The notes under the pieces: generated by a model
What the model was told of the DNA's origin: nothing
Database searches by the model: none
Seen by the model: only the letters and a program-made list of their open reading frames with translations
Translations under genes and position numbers: made by a program
In this document: positions 1 through 9,538 of the stretch, in pieces
Position numbering within the stretch: position 1 is the first letter of the stretch
Layout of the letters: each line of letters starts with the position of its first letter
NCBI GenBank assembly: GCA_002840935.1
Contig: PHDH01000004.1
Location: forward strand, 1-46,455
Length of the DNA stretch: 46,455 nt
Reading direction: 5' to 3'
From: Bacteroidetes bacterium HGW-Bacteroidetes-21
GTDB taxonomy: Bacteria > Bacteroidota > Bacteroidia > Bacteroidales > GWA2-32-17

Positions 1-2854
1 CCCAAATATTGTTAAACATCTCGCGGGTGACTTTTCCGTGAATTCTACTTACACCGTTAATTTCGCCTGAAAGTTTGGCGGCAAGTACACTCATAGAAAA
101 TTTTTCAAACGAATCATTTTCATACACTCTGCCTAAACCTACAAGCTTGTTCCAGTCGATATTAATTTTTTCGGCGTAGTGCGAAAGATAGGTGCGAATA
201 AGGTCTTCGGTAAAAGCATCGTGACCTGCAGGTACCGGGGTGTGTGTCGTGAAAAGAGTTGTTGCCCGAACAATTTCAACAGCCTCATTAAATGAATATA
301 AGTGTTTTTCAACTAGCAGTTTAAGGCGTTCCAGAGATAAGAGTGCTGCATGTCCTTCGTTACAATGGTATATGCTGGGGTGAATATCTAGTGTACGCAG
401 TAATTTTACACCGCCAATGCCAAGAATAATTTCTTGTTTAAGCCTGTTTTCCCAATCACCGCCGTAAAGTTGATGAGTAATACTTCGGTCTTGTTCATTA
501 TTTTCGGGAATATCTGTATCTAGTAAGAACAAAGGAACACGACCCACCATTAGCTTCCATACTTTGGCATAAACCGTACGCCCCGGAAATCCGAAACTAA
601 TTAGAACCCAGTCATTTTTGTCGTCGCGAACAGGAAGTAATGGAAGATTGGTAAATTTTTGAGGAATATAATTGGATTGCTGTTCACCGTGAATACTGAG
701 CGATTGTGTGAAATATCCATAACGGTATAAAAGACCGATAGCTACAATAGGCTTGTTCGAATCGCTGGCTTCTTTCAGATAATCGCCTGCAAGAACTCCT
801 AAACCACCTGAGTATATTTTAATACTATCGTGTAATCCATATTCCATACTAAAGTATGCAATTTTGTTTTCAGCATCAGGTGTAGGGGTGTTCATGTACT
901 CGTTAAATCGGGCATATACATTGTCCAGTTTTTCAAGAAATGACGTATTCTTTTCTAACTCAGCAAACTTCGAAACAGTGAGCGATTCGAGCATGAGTAT
1001 GGGATTGCGGTTGACTTCTCCCCATAGGACAGGATCAATTATTTCGTATAACTCCTGAGCGTCATAATTCCATGACCACCAGATGTTTTTAGCAATGATC
1101 TGTAAAGGGTAGAGTCGCTCGGGGATATACGATTTAATGAAAACTTTTTTCCAGACAGGCATTTTCTTTAGTCCGGTTTCTGCCTGAATAAATGTTTCGG
1201 CAATTTTTTTATTTTTGAATAATTCGTAGCGTGTTTGAGCTAGATTTTCTGCCGCTTCGTAGGCCGAACAATAATTCGTCAAAAAGTTTTCCCAGTTAAA
1301 AAGATGTGATGTTTCAAAGGCCATTTTTCTTATTTCGTTCTGTTTGTCGGGACTTAGTTCAGAAAAATGAAGTATTTGTTGCGTTATTTCTTTTATGGTT
1401 TCTTCAGTATTAAGTGTGGAACGCTTAATTATCATCACACTTTCGTTGCCTTTATTTATTTGTTCTAAATAACGGGCAAACCCGGTCAGATCGCTTGTAA
1501 TGGTAGGTACAGAAAGACTGATGCTTTCCATGGGAGTGTGACTCCATGAGTCATAAAACGAAGGAAGTACTGTCAGGTCGAAGCCCGGAAGCAGATCGTG
1601 ATAAACGATATTAAATATTCCGTCCTCACCATTTAGATAAGTAGGAACAAAAATTACTTTTACTTTGTCTTCAGTTAAATTTTGCAATCCCGCTTCGCGA
1701 AGCGCTATGATCACAGGATCATTTAATTCGTCTTTCAGGTTATGTGTAAGAATTTCGTGAGTCACCGGTTGAGAATAATCGCAGTTATGTATTCTCTCTA
1801 TAACCTGAGCTTTAGGTCCTGTTTGGTTGCCCGGCAGGCAAATAACGGCAACAATATCCTTTTTGCTTTCGTGATTTAGGTTGCTTAATGATTTAATAAA
1901 AACATCGGTTCCTTTATTCTGAAAATCATATAAACCACTGTGCAAGATAAATAAGCTGTCTTTGTCGACAGACCGATTGGTAAGGGCTTCTGCTACATTT
2001 TGAATTTTATTTCTGGCCTTTATTCGCTTTTCGTTATAAGTAGCTTCGTTAGGTAAATTATTAAAATCTATGCCATTAGGGATAATGAAATCTGCTTTTC
2101 GATCTAGGATAAGGGAGCATTCTTCTTGTAATTCTTGACTTAAGGTAGTAAAAGTGTCGGCATATTTAACCGCAAGACTTTCGAGCGAATGCCTTGCTCT
2201 TACACCGAGCTTGTTGGATTCTTCAACGGCATTCTGTTCGGGCCCGAATTTCTTTTGTTGTTGCGAAGCCATTGTTCGCCCTACATTGGTTGCGTATGCA
2301 GTATAAACAGTCGAAGCTTGAGGTACTGAGTTCTTCAAATATAAAATACCTGTACCGGTCGTCCAATCGTGAAAATGAACAACCAAAGAATGCTTGGCGG
2401 TTAAATTAAACTGATAGAAATTTTCGATCACCTGTGCTGCAGCATGCCCAAATAAAGCCGGTTCAACATAAAGCCATTGACCAGTAATACTGTCAAGCTG
2501 ATATTTTTCCCAGTAATCGTAAAAAATCTTGTCTTTTTGCGAAAATAAAGGGGTAAAATCGACTAAAATTACGATGGGATTCCCAGGAATATTCCAGCGA
2601 CCTGTTTTTACCTTAATTCCAGATGATTCTGCAAATCTTTTCCATGCCCTGAACATGTAAGGCTCTTCTGTAAATTCAGGATTATTACGAGTCTCCTTCC
2701 ATACATCGGGACCTATCAGAATATAATTGTCGTTAAATTTTTCAGAAACCAAACGGGCTCTGGAACTTATGGCTGTGTGTATACCACCTACTTTGTTGCA
2801 AATTTCCCAACTGACCTCAAAAAGGTAATCAGGGCGAAAACTATTGTTTTCCAT
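1..2854 (-). CDS. glgP: Glycogen synthase (GT3-like) / alpha-glucan phosphorylase fusion, partial
   Basis: This large reading frame is absent from the ORF track because it runs off the window; I translated it by hand from the ATG at 2854 and it stays open for 951 codons. The N-terminal part resembles eukaryotic-type glycogen synthase (family GT3), with a start like LFEVSWEICNKVGGIHTAI. From about residue 600 it becomes an alpha-glucan phosphorylase: IWWSWNYDAQELYEIIDP, FSMEYGLHDSIKIYSGGLG, CNEGHAAL and FTTHTPVPAGHDAF are recognisable. The pyridoxal-phosphate lysine should lie further on, outside the window. Such fusions are known in Bacteroidota and are annotated as alpha-glucan family phosphorylases of roughly 1400 residues. 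The expected role is glycogen synthesis or breakdown in the cytosol. Its start lies one base after the stop of the small exported protein at 2856-3215, so the two are probably co-transcribed. The symbol covers only the phosphorylase half. Confidence 0.9.
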   Translation of the reverse strand, partial: MENNSFRPDYLFEVSWEICNKVGGIHTAISSRARLVSEKFNDNYILIGPDVWKETRNNPEFTEEPYMFRAWKRFAESSGIKVKTGRWNIPGNPIVILVDFTPLFSQKDKIFYDYWEKYQLDSITGQWLYVEPALFGHAAAQVIENFYQFNLTAKHSLVVHFHDWTTGTGILYLKNSVPQASTVYTAYATNVGRTMASQQQKKFGPEQNAVEESNKLGVRARHSLESLAVKYADTFTTLSQELQEECSLILDRKADFIIPNGIDFNNLPNEATYNEKRIKARNKIQNVAEALTNRSVDKDSLFILHSGLYDFQNKGTDVFIKSLSNLNHESKKDIVAVICLPGNQTGPKAQVIERIHNCDYSQPVTHEILTHNLKDELNDPVIIALREAGLQNLTEDKVKVIFVPTYLNGEDGIFNIVYHDLLPGFDLTVLPSFYDSWSHTPMESISLSVPTITSDLTGFARYLEQINKGNESVMIIKRSTLNTEETIKEITQQILHFSELSPDKQNEIRKMAFETSHLFNWENFLTNYCSAYEAAENLAQTRYELFKNKKIAETFIQAETGLKKMPVWKKVFIKSYIPERLYPLQIIAKNIWWSWNYDAQELYEIIDPVLWGEVNRNPILMLESLTVSKFAELEKNTSFLEKLDNVYARFNEYMNTPTPDAENKIAYFSMEYGLHDSIKIYSGGLGVLAGDYLKEASDSNKPIVAIGLLYRYGYFTQSLSIHGEQQSNYIPQKFTNLPLLPVRDDKNDWVLISFGFPGRTVYAKVWKLMVGRVPLFLLDTDIPENNEQDRSITHQLYGGDWENRLKQEIILGIGGVKLLRTLDIHPSIYHCNEGHAALLSLERLKLLVEKHLYSFNEAVEIVRATTLFTTHTPVPAGHDAFTEDLIRTYLSHYAEKINIDWNKLVGLGRVYENDSFEKFSMSVLAAKLSGEINGVSRIHGKVTREMFNNIW

Positions 2855-2855
2855 A

Positions 2856-3215
2856 TTATTTGGATTGATTGTAATACTTTTTAACGACTACTGATGCTTT
2901 CTTTTGACCTGCCTTGTTACAATTGGCTACTACTTCAATTTTATCACCCTCTTTCATCTCGTCGAGGGTATATACAACGATTTCGGCAGCGGCTGATGTT
3001 TGCTTAGTATAGTTCAGGGTTTCAACTTCCTGACCGTTTAGCAGAATTTGTATTTTTGAAATAAAATGAGCCTCGGTGTCTTTTACAGGATGAACCACAT
3101 TAATTTTTAATGTTTTAGTATTGGGATCAGCATTAAGGGTTATTTTCTTAGGGGGATGAGCAAAAGCGGGAAAACTCACGATTAAGACAAACAGGAAAAT
3201 TAGGCCTCTTTTCAT
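2856..3215 (-). CDS. Small exported Ig-like-fold protein of unknown function
   Basis: A 119-residue protein with a clear signal peptide (MKRGLIFLFVLIVSFPAFA), then a soluble domain of about 100 residues. I start it at the ATG at 3215. The track start at 3227 is a TTG that lies inside a good -7 promoter box (3225-3232). The body (HPVKDTEAHFISKIQILLNGQ, GDKIEVVANCN) reminds me of the small beta-sandwich fold of SoxZ and desulfoferrodoxin-like domains, but it has a single cysteine and no metal-site cluster, so I do not assign an enzyme role. It is one base upstream of the glycogen synthase/phosphorylase gene and probably heads that transcript. The pairing of a periplasmic protein with a cytosolic glycogen enzyme is not explained by the sequence. 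Confidence 0.75.
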   Translation of the reverse strand: MKRGLIFLFVLIVSFPAFAHPPKKITLNADPNTKTLKINVVHPVKDTEAHFISKIQILLNGQEVETLNYTKQTSAAAEIVVYTLDEMKEGDKIEVVANCNKAGQKKASVVVKKYYNQSK

Positions 3216-3224
3216 TTTTTCTGA

Positions 3225-3232
3225 CAAAGATA
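3225..3232 (-). promoter_or_regulatory. -7 promoter box for the exported protein/glgP transcript
   Basis: On the minus strand this reads TATCTTTG, matching the Bacteroidota -7 consensus TAnnTTTG. No clear TTG is seen at the -33 position. The ATG at 3215 follows after only nine bases, so the mRNA leader would be a few bases at most. Confidence 0.55.
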
Positions 3233-3331
3233 TTTAAAATTGGTGATATAAAAAACAGTAGAAGGAAGCCAAAAATTAAGCTGAATGTAACAATTGTAAT
3301 AAATCGCAGTATAAAAGTTTGATTTGTTTTT

Positions 3332-5563
3332 ATGAAGTATCAACTCAGCCATAAAGCCTTGTATTTGTTTGTAGTAGTTCTGCTATTTTCTGTATTGCAA
3401 GGCAGACTTGTTTGTGCCCAGTCCGACACCCTGGTTGTTCTAAACTATCTCGATTCGGGCGATGTATACGAGTATTCTAATCCCGATCAGGCTATTCAAT
3501 GGTATTTGAAAGCAAGTCACCATATCCGTCAAAAGGCTTCAGATTATACGAAGCTAAATACAAAGGAAAAAATAAAAATGCTTCGACTTTATGCTCTGTC
3601 TAACAGGTATATCGGCGTAGTATACAGAAGAATAGGGAAAAATAAAGAGGCTTTATACTTTAATAAAATGTCACTTCGTTACGAGAAAGTAGTCGGGAAT
3701 GAACGGGGAATCAGCATGTGCATGAATAATATCGGACTCATTTATTTTGGTTTTGGTGATTACGAAAATGCATTGGATTGCTATCAGGTTTCCGAAAAAT
3801 ATAATAATAAACTAAGTGATAGTGCATTGATTAGTGGAACTTATACAAACATTGGCCAGTTACACGAAGCCCAAAAGGAATTCGATAAGGCATTGGAATA
3901 TTATATGAAATCCTTGGCCATAAAAGAGACAATTGGAGATACTATTGGAAAAAGTATAGCTTTTCTTAATATTGGAAATGTAAGTTATCTGAAGGAAAAT
4001 TATACTGATGCCGAGGAATACTATGTAAAAGCCCTAGAGCTTTTCAATCTTCTGGGCGATATTCAAGGCGTATCCATGATTTATACCAATCTTTCTTTTC
4101 TCGAAACTAATAAGGGAAATAATGAAAAAGCCCTGGATTATCTTACTAAGGCCTACGAGATTGATTTGAAGATTAATGATATTACAGGTATTGTGGTTGA
4201 TTTATCTAATATCAGCAATGTGCTCGAAAAAAATAAACAGTATTTGGCTGCCCGCGACACCCTGATTAAAGCCGAGCAAATGGCATTGACCGCCCGTTTG
4301 CCTGTTCATCTGAAACAGTTAACTATACAGTTAAGTGATATTTATAAGTTGCTGGGAGACAAAGATAAAGCCCTTGAGTATTTTGAAAAACACAGTCTTT
4401 ATAAGGATAGTCTATATTCGGTCGAGAAATCCAAGCGATTGGCCGAAATGGAAGTCCTTCATGAAACGGAAAAGAAACAACTGCAAATAGAAAACCTGAC
4501 CAAGGAGCAAGTGATTTCGGATCTGGAAATTGAGCGACAAAACCTACGGCTTAAATGGCTCATTATAATCATTGTAATTATTGTGTTGGCTTTAAGTGGA
4601 TTTGTTATATTAATGATCAGGCTTCATAAAATAAATAAAGCCCGTAAATTAGCTAATATTGAGTTGTCGAACAGAAATGATGAGATAGTTCAGAAAAATT
4701 CCGAAATTCTGGCCCAACGCGACGAAATTGATCATCAGAAAGCAGAAATTGAAAAACTGTACAGCGAAGTTACCGATAGTATTATTTATGCCAAAAGAAT
4801 ACAAATGGCCATACTTCCTTCTTCCGAAATGCTCACAAAAGCTTTCCCTGCCCATTTCGTTTTTTATCGCCCTAAAGATATTGTAGGAGGCGATTTTTAT
4901 TATGCGCAATCATTGGGAGATTTCGAGCTTATTGCGGTTGCTGACTGTACAGGTCACGGCGTCCCGGGAGGGTTTATGAGTATGATGGGAATGGCTTTTT
5001 TACGTGAAATTGTAAACGAGCAAACTATTGCTGATCCTGCTGCAATACTTAATCATTTGCGCCAGAAAATCATCGACTCTTTACAGCAAACAGCCATTAT
5101 TAATGTAGGTAGCACCCAGTCGTATGCCGATATTAAAGTAAAAGATGGAATGGATATGGGTATTGTTTCATTGAACCGAAAGACAAATCAACTGATGTTC
5201 TCGGGAGCGAATATTCCTTGTGTTGTTGGAAAAAAGGGCGAATGTGATAATGGAAAGCGCTTGATAGAACTGAAAGGAAGTAGGATGCCAGTTTCGGTTT
5301 ATGTCAACATGAAAAACTTTGATAACCAGACTTATAATGTTGCCGAGGGTGATTGCATTTACTTGTTTACAGACGGTTTTGCCGATCAGTTTGGCGGTCA
5401 ACTTTCGAAAAAATTCGGTCGCGCCCGTTTATATGAAATTTTGAACCAAATATGTGTTTTGGATATTGTCAACCAAAAAAACAGACTAGAAAAGGATTTT
5501 ATCTCATGGAAGCTGCAAACACAACAAACAGACGACGTTACTGTTGTTGGATGGAAAGTTTAG
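3332..5563 (+). CDS. TPR-repeat, membrane-anchored SpoIIE-type PP2C phosphatase
   Basis: A 743-residue signalling protein. It has a signal peptide ending near VCAQ, then about six to seven tetratricopeptide repeats (residues ~55-330, e.g. YTNIGQLHEAQKEFDKALEYYMKSL). A coiled coil follows, then one transmembrane helix (~407-430, WLIIIIVIIVLALSGFVILMI) and a second coiled coil. A C-terminal SpoIIE/PP2C domain runs from ~490 to 742. Metal-binding motifs DIVGGDFYY, ADCTGHGVPGGFMSM and TDGFADQFGG and the final QTDDVTVV motif look intact, so it should be an active serine/threonine phosphatase. The topology puts the TPRs in the periplasm and the phosphatase in the cytosol. Such proteins are common in Bacteroidota and are thought to act in partner-switch signalling; no kinase or anti-sigma partner is adjacent. 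Transcribed divergently from the 2856-3215 gene. Confidence 0.88.
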   Translation: MKYQLSHKALYLFVVVLLFSVLQGRLVCAQSDTLVVLNYLDSGDVYEYSNPDQAIQWYLKASHHIRQKASDYTKLNTKEKIKMLRLYALSNRYIGVVYRRIGKNKEALYFNKMSLRYEKVVGNERGISMCMNNIGLIYFGFGDYENALDCYQVSEKYNNKLSDSALISGTYTNIGQLHEAQKEFDKALEYYMKSLAIKETIGDTIGKSIAFLNIGNVSYLKENYTDAEEYYVKALELFNLLGDIQGVSMIYTNLSFLETNKGNNEKALDYLTKAYEIDLKINDITGIVVDLSNISNVLEKNKQYLAARDTLIKAEQMALTARLPVHLKQLTIQLSDIYKLLGDKDKALEYFEKHSLYKDSLYSVEKSKRLAEMEVLHETEKKQLQIENLTKEQVISDLEIERQNLRLKWLIIIIVIIVLALSGFVILMIRLHKINKARKLANIELSNRNDEIVQKNSEILAQRDEIDHQKAEIEKLYSEVTDSIIYAKRIQMAILPSSEMLTKAFPAHFVFYRPKDIVGGDFYYAQSLGDFELIAVADCTGHGVPGGFMSMMGMAFLREIVNEQTIADPAAILNHLRQKIIDSLQQTAIINVGSTQSYADIKVKDGMDMGIVSLNRKTNQLMFSGANIPCVVGKKGECDNGKRLIELKGSRMPVSVYVNMKNFDNQTYNVAEGDCIYLFTDGFADQFGGQLSKKFGRARLYEILNQICVLDIVNQKNRLEKDFISWKLQTQQTDDVTVVGWKV

Positions 5564-5682
5564 AAAAGTTTAGGTGGGTTTTTTAAACTGTTTGTTTATG
5601 CCACATATAGGATTTTACATACCACTTATAAACTAACAACTACTATAGGTAAACTATTAGGATAGGGCATATCTATTCGTAC

Positions 5683-5796
5683 TACTTTTGTAAGTATATA
5701 ATTAATACAAGAAGTTATAAGATTTTTGTTTGCATTGTTATTCGGGGCGGGTTCTCAATTGGTTTCCACGACAAATTGACCCGCCTCTTTTTTTGT
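5683..5796 (+). ncRNA. Candidate small RNA unit (promoter box to terminator)
   Basis: The 300-base gap between the phosphatase gene and dus holds no credible ORF but has the two ends of a small transcript. TACTTTTG at 5683-5690 matches the -7 consensus TAnnTTTG. About 55 bases later a strong hairpin (GGCGGGT...ACCCGCC plus an inner AATT...AATT) is followed by seven T. The predicted RNA is about 100 bases. Bacteroidota are known to carry a 6S-like RNA (the Bacteroidales-1 motif) with this kind of promoter-plus-terminator layout, but I cannot match it by eye. The alternative is that the hairpin simply ends the phosphatase mRNA 180 bases past its stop. The remaining bases (5564-5682, 5797-5863) show nothing I can name. 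Confidence 0.4.
5746..5794 (+). terminator. Rho-independent terminator
   Basis: Stem GGCGGGT (5746-5752) pairs with ACCCGCC (5779-5785), with an inner AATT/AATT pairing, followed by TCTTTTTTT. No T tract exists on the other strand, so it serves plus-strand transcription. Confidence 0.8.
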
Positions 5797-5863
5797 TATT
5801 ATTTTCTATCCAGGATCTTTACTCCGATATTCAAGTTTGATAATCAAATTATTATCGTTAAAT

Positions 5864-6841
5864 TCAAGTAAATCGTTCCCCAATCTCGTCCAGTATATTA
5901 TTAATTTCCTGTACATCGTTGGATCGCAGTAAACGTGTTCTTGTTTCTCTGAAATTTTGTATGCCTTTAAAGTAATGCACAAAATGCCTGCGCATGGCAA
6001 TAATACCGCGCCAATCGCCTTTGTCGGAAACTGAAATGGCCAGATGTTTTTTCGAAAATTCTATGCGATCCTGTAGGGTAGGTTCGGGCATATGTTCTCC
6101 GGTGTCGAGATAATGCCGAATGTGTTTGAATATCCACGGTTGACCCACACAGGCACGTCCTATCATAATGCCGTCCAAGTGATGTAAATCAAACATTGCT
6201 TTGGCTTTTTCGGGTGTGTCAATGTCGCCGTTGCCAATAATGGGAATGGTTATAGCCGGGTTGGCTTTTACTTTGCCAATGAGCGTCCAGTCGGAAGTTC
6301 CGAGGTACATTTGCGCACGCGAACGTCCGTGGATAGTCAGTGCCTGTATGCCGCAATCCTGTAACTGAGTGGCAATTTTGTCTATCACCAGACTTTTGTC
6401 GTCCCAACCCAAACGGGTTTTGACGGTAACTGGGGTTTTTACAGAATCCACTACTTTTTTGGTAATCTCCAGCATCAACGGAATGTTTTTAAATATTCCC
6501 GATCCTGCTCCCCGGTTGGCAATCTTTTTTACCGGACAGCCAAAGTTAATGTCAATAATATCGGCCCCGGCATCTTCGGCCATTTGAGCTGCGGCTATCA
6601 TAGCTTCGGGAACGTGGCCGTAGATCTGAATTCCCATGGGACGTACATCTTCAGCTAACAGAAGTTTATCGAGACTTTTCCGCCCATTACGTATAAGCCC
6701 GTCCGAAGAAATAAACTCTGTATACATAATGTCTGTCCCACCCAAAGCGGCAATAACTTTTCGGTAAGTGGCGTCTGTAATGTCTTCCATGGGAGCAAGA
6801 AGCAAAGCCTTGTCCCTGATCATAAGATTACCGATTTTCAT
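5864..6841 (-). CDS. dusB: tRNA-dihydrouridine synthase
   Basis: A 325-residue FMN-dependent enzyme that reduces uridines in tRNA D-loops. The N-terminal TIM barrel opens with LLLAPMEDITDATYRKV. The catalytic-cysteine motif INFGCPVKKIANRGAGSG (Cys ~102) and the FMN-site stretches TVKTRLGWD, LTIHGRSRAQMY, PIIGNGDI and GIMIGRACVGQPWIF are all present. Length is normal for the DusB group; the exact Dus subclass is by resemblance. It is the last gene of the atpD-atpC-hydrolase-dus run, 27 bases after the hydrolase stop, so it probably shares that transcript. The start ATG at 6841 leads directly into MKIGNLMIRDKALL, the expected beginning. Confidence 0.93.
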   Translation of the reverse strand: MKIGNLMIRDKALLLAPMEDITDATYRKVIAALGGTDIMYTEFISSDGLIRNGRKSLDKLLLAEDVRPMGIQIYGHVPEAMIAAAQMAEDAGADIIDINFGCPVKKIANRGAGSGIFKNIPLMLEITKKVVDSVKTPVTVKTRLGWDDKSLVIDKIATQLQDCGIQALTIHGRSRAQMYLGTSDWTLIGKVKANPAITIPIIGNGDIDTPEKAKAMFDLHHLDGIMIGRACVGQPWIFKHIRHYLDTGEHMPEPTLQDRIEFSKKHLAISVSDKGDWRGIIAMRRHFVHYFKGIQNFRETRTRLLRSNDVQEINNILDEIGERFT

Positions 6842-6868
6842 AAATGTATCCGGGTAGCCCTGAGGGTA

Positions 6869-7603
6869 TTATTGACCGTTTTCTATGGTCTTAAAAAAGA
6901 GTAAAAGTGCCAACCAATATTCGTTGCTCGAAGGATTTTCTTTCCATAAGGCTTTCGACCCATGTTCTCCGGGGCCATCCTGTGGTTTGAAAACGGATTT
7001 TTTATTGTCGGGAATACCAGCTAACAAATCAGTCATATAGGTATATTCGCGCTGTGAACATGCTACAAAAACAGGTTTGTCGAATCCTGTGAGAAAGTCC
7101 TTTAATATGAGTTTGGGCTGGAAATATTCGCCGGGACTAAAAGCCACCACAGCTTTCACTTTATCGTTAGAACGGGCATTCTTTAGGCAAAGAGAAGCCG
7201 AATATGAACTACCAAACAAAACAACAGGTTTTCCTGAAATTTTATAGGCATAGTCGATGGCCGCAACAATGTCTTGTTCTGCATCGAGATAATCCGTAGG
7301 AAGACCTTTTTCTTTGGCTTCTTTGGCTGTTTCGTTTTGAACAAAATTGACCCCTTCGCCAGAGCGCAAGTCGACGGCCAAACAATTATATCCCAGTTTT
7401 AGCAATTTTATAGCACTGGCTTTATATTCCCCTTTACTGTATCCGGCTTGATGAAATAGCAGGATATAAGGAGCATTTTCGTCAATCTCATAGAGATTGG
7501 CATAAATGGTCAGGCTATCGGCTGACTTAAATGTTACTTTGTCCTGCGAAAAACTAAAGGAGACACTGGACAGTATCAACAAAGAAAGAATTATTTTTTT
7601 CAT
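6869..7603 (-). CDS. Exported alpha/beta-hydrolase (dienelactone-hydrolase-like)
   Basis: A 244-residue protein with signal peptide MKKIILSLLILSSVSFSFSQ. The fold shows an oxyanion-region strand (YILLFHQAGYSKGEY), an LAVDLRSGEG turn, the nucleophile elbow GSSYSAS and a late histidine in GPGEHGS. It should therefore be a serine hydrolase of the periplasm or outer membrane side. The substrate cannot be read from the sequence. Its ATG overlaps the atpC stop by four bases (ATGA), so it is translationally coupled to the ATP synthase genes. That link is probably operon economy and not a shared function. Confidence 0.8.
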   Translation of the reverse strand: MKKIILSLLILSSVSFSFSQDKVTFKSADSLTIYANLYEIDENAPYILLFHQAGYSKGEYKASAIKLLKLGYNCLAVDLRSGEGVNFVQNETAKEAKEKGLPTDYLDAEQDIVAAIDYAYKISGKPVVLFGSSYSASLCLKNARSNDKVKAVVAFSPGEYFQPKLILKDFLTGFDKPVFVACSQREYTYMTDLLAGIPDNKKSVFKPQDGPGEHGSKALWKENPSSNEYWLALLLFFKTIENGQ

Positions 7604-7848
7604 TTCAGTAAGCTATGAACGGCAATAGAAACATTATTGGAGGAAAACTCAATAGCGCCTCCTGTTATTTTAAACGTTTTAACCGACTGATTTGTTTCCT
7701 TGATTTTTATTTCCCCTTCACTCAGTGTTGATACAATGGGCGAGTGATTCGGGAGTATTTCAAACGAACCTGCTGTGCCGGGCACTTTTACCAGCATAGC
7801 TTCGCCTTTATAAAGAATGCTTTCGGGTGAAATTATTTCTACATTCAT
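7600..7848 (-). CDS. atpC: F-type ATP synthase epsilon subunit, short form
   Basis: An 82-residue protein covering only the N-terminal beta-sandwich of subunit epsilon (VEIISPESILYKGEAMLVKVPGTAGSFEILPNHSPIVSTL). It lacks the C-terminal helical hairpin which in many bacteria inhibits ATP hydrolysis. The short form is usual in Bacteroidota. It sits six bases after atpD and overlaps the following hydrolase by four bases. It should join the gamma-c ring rotor stalk of the membrane enzyme. Confidence 0.93.
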   Translation of the reverse strand: MNVEIISPESILYKGEAMLVKVPGTAGSFEILPNHSPIVSTLSEGEIKIKETNQSVKTFKITGGAIEFSSNNVSIAVHSLLK

Positions 7849-7854
7849 GAGAAA

Positions 7855-9447
<1,593 letters not shown>

Positions 9448-9475
9448 TTACATGAAACGAGAGACCTTTTTTCAT

Positions 9476-9521
9476 GGCCATTAGCCATTAGCCTTTGGCC
9501 AACCGCTAATAGCTAACGGCC
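9476..9521 (-). repeat. Imperfect inverted repeat with 17-base arms
   Basis: Arms GGCCATTAGCCATTAGC (9476-9492) and GCTAATAGCTAACGGCC (9505-9521) flank a loop that itself contains TTGGCCAA. The two mismatches become G-U pairs only in RNA from the minus strand, which suggests an RNA hairpin between the BNR-protein gene and atpD. No T tract follows, so it is not a standard terminator. The arms are built from short tandem TTAGCCA-like units. A smaller inverted repeat CATGAAA...TTTCATG adjoins it (9451-9476). Confidence 0.6.
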
Positions 9522-9538
9522 AACAGTTAACATCCAAT

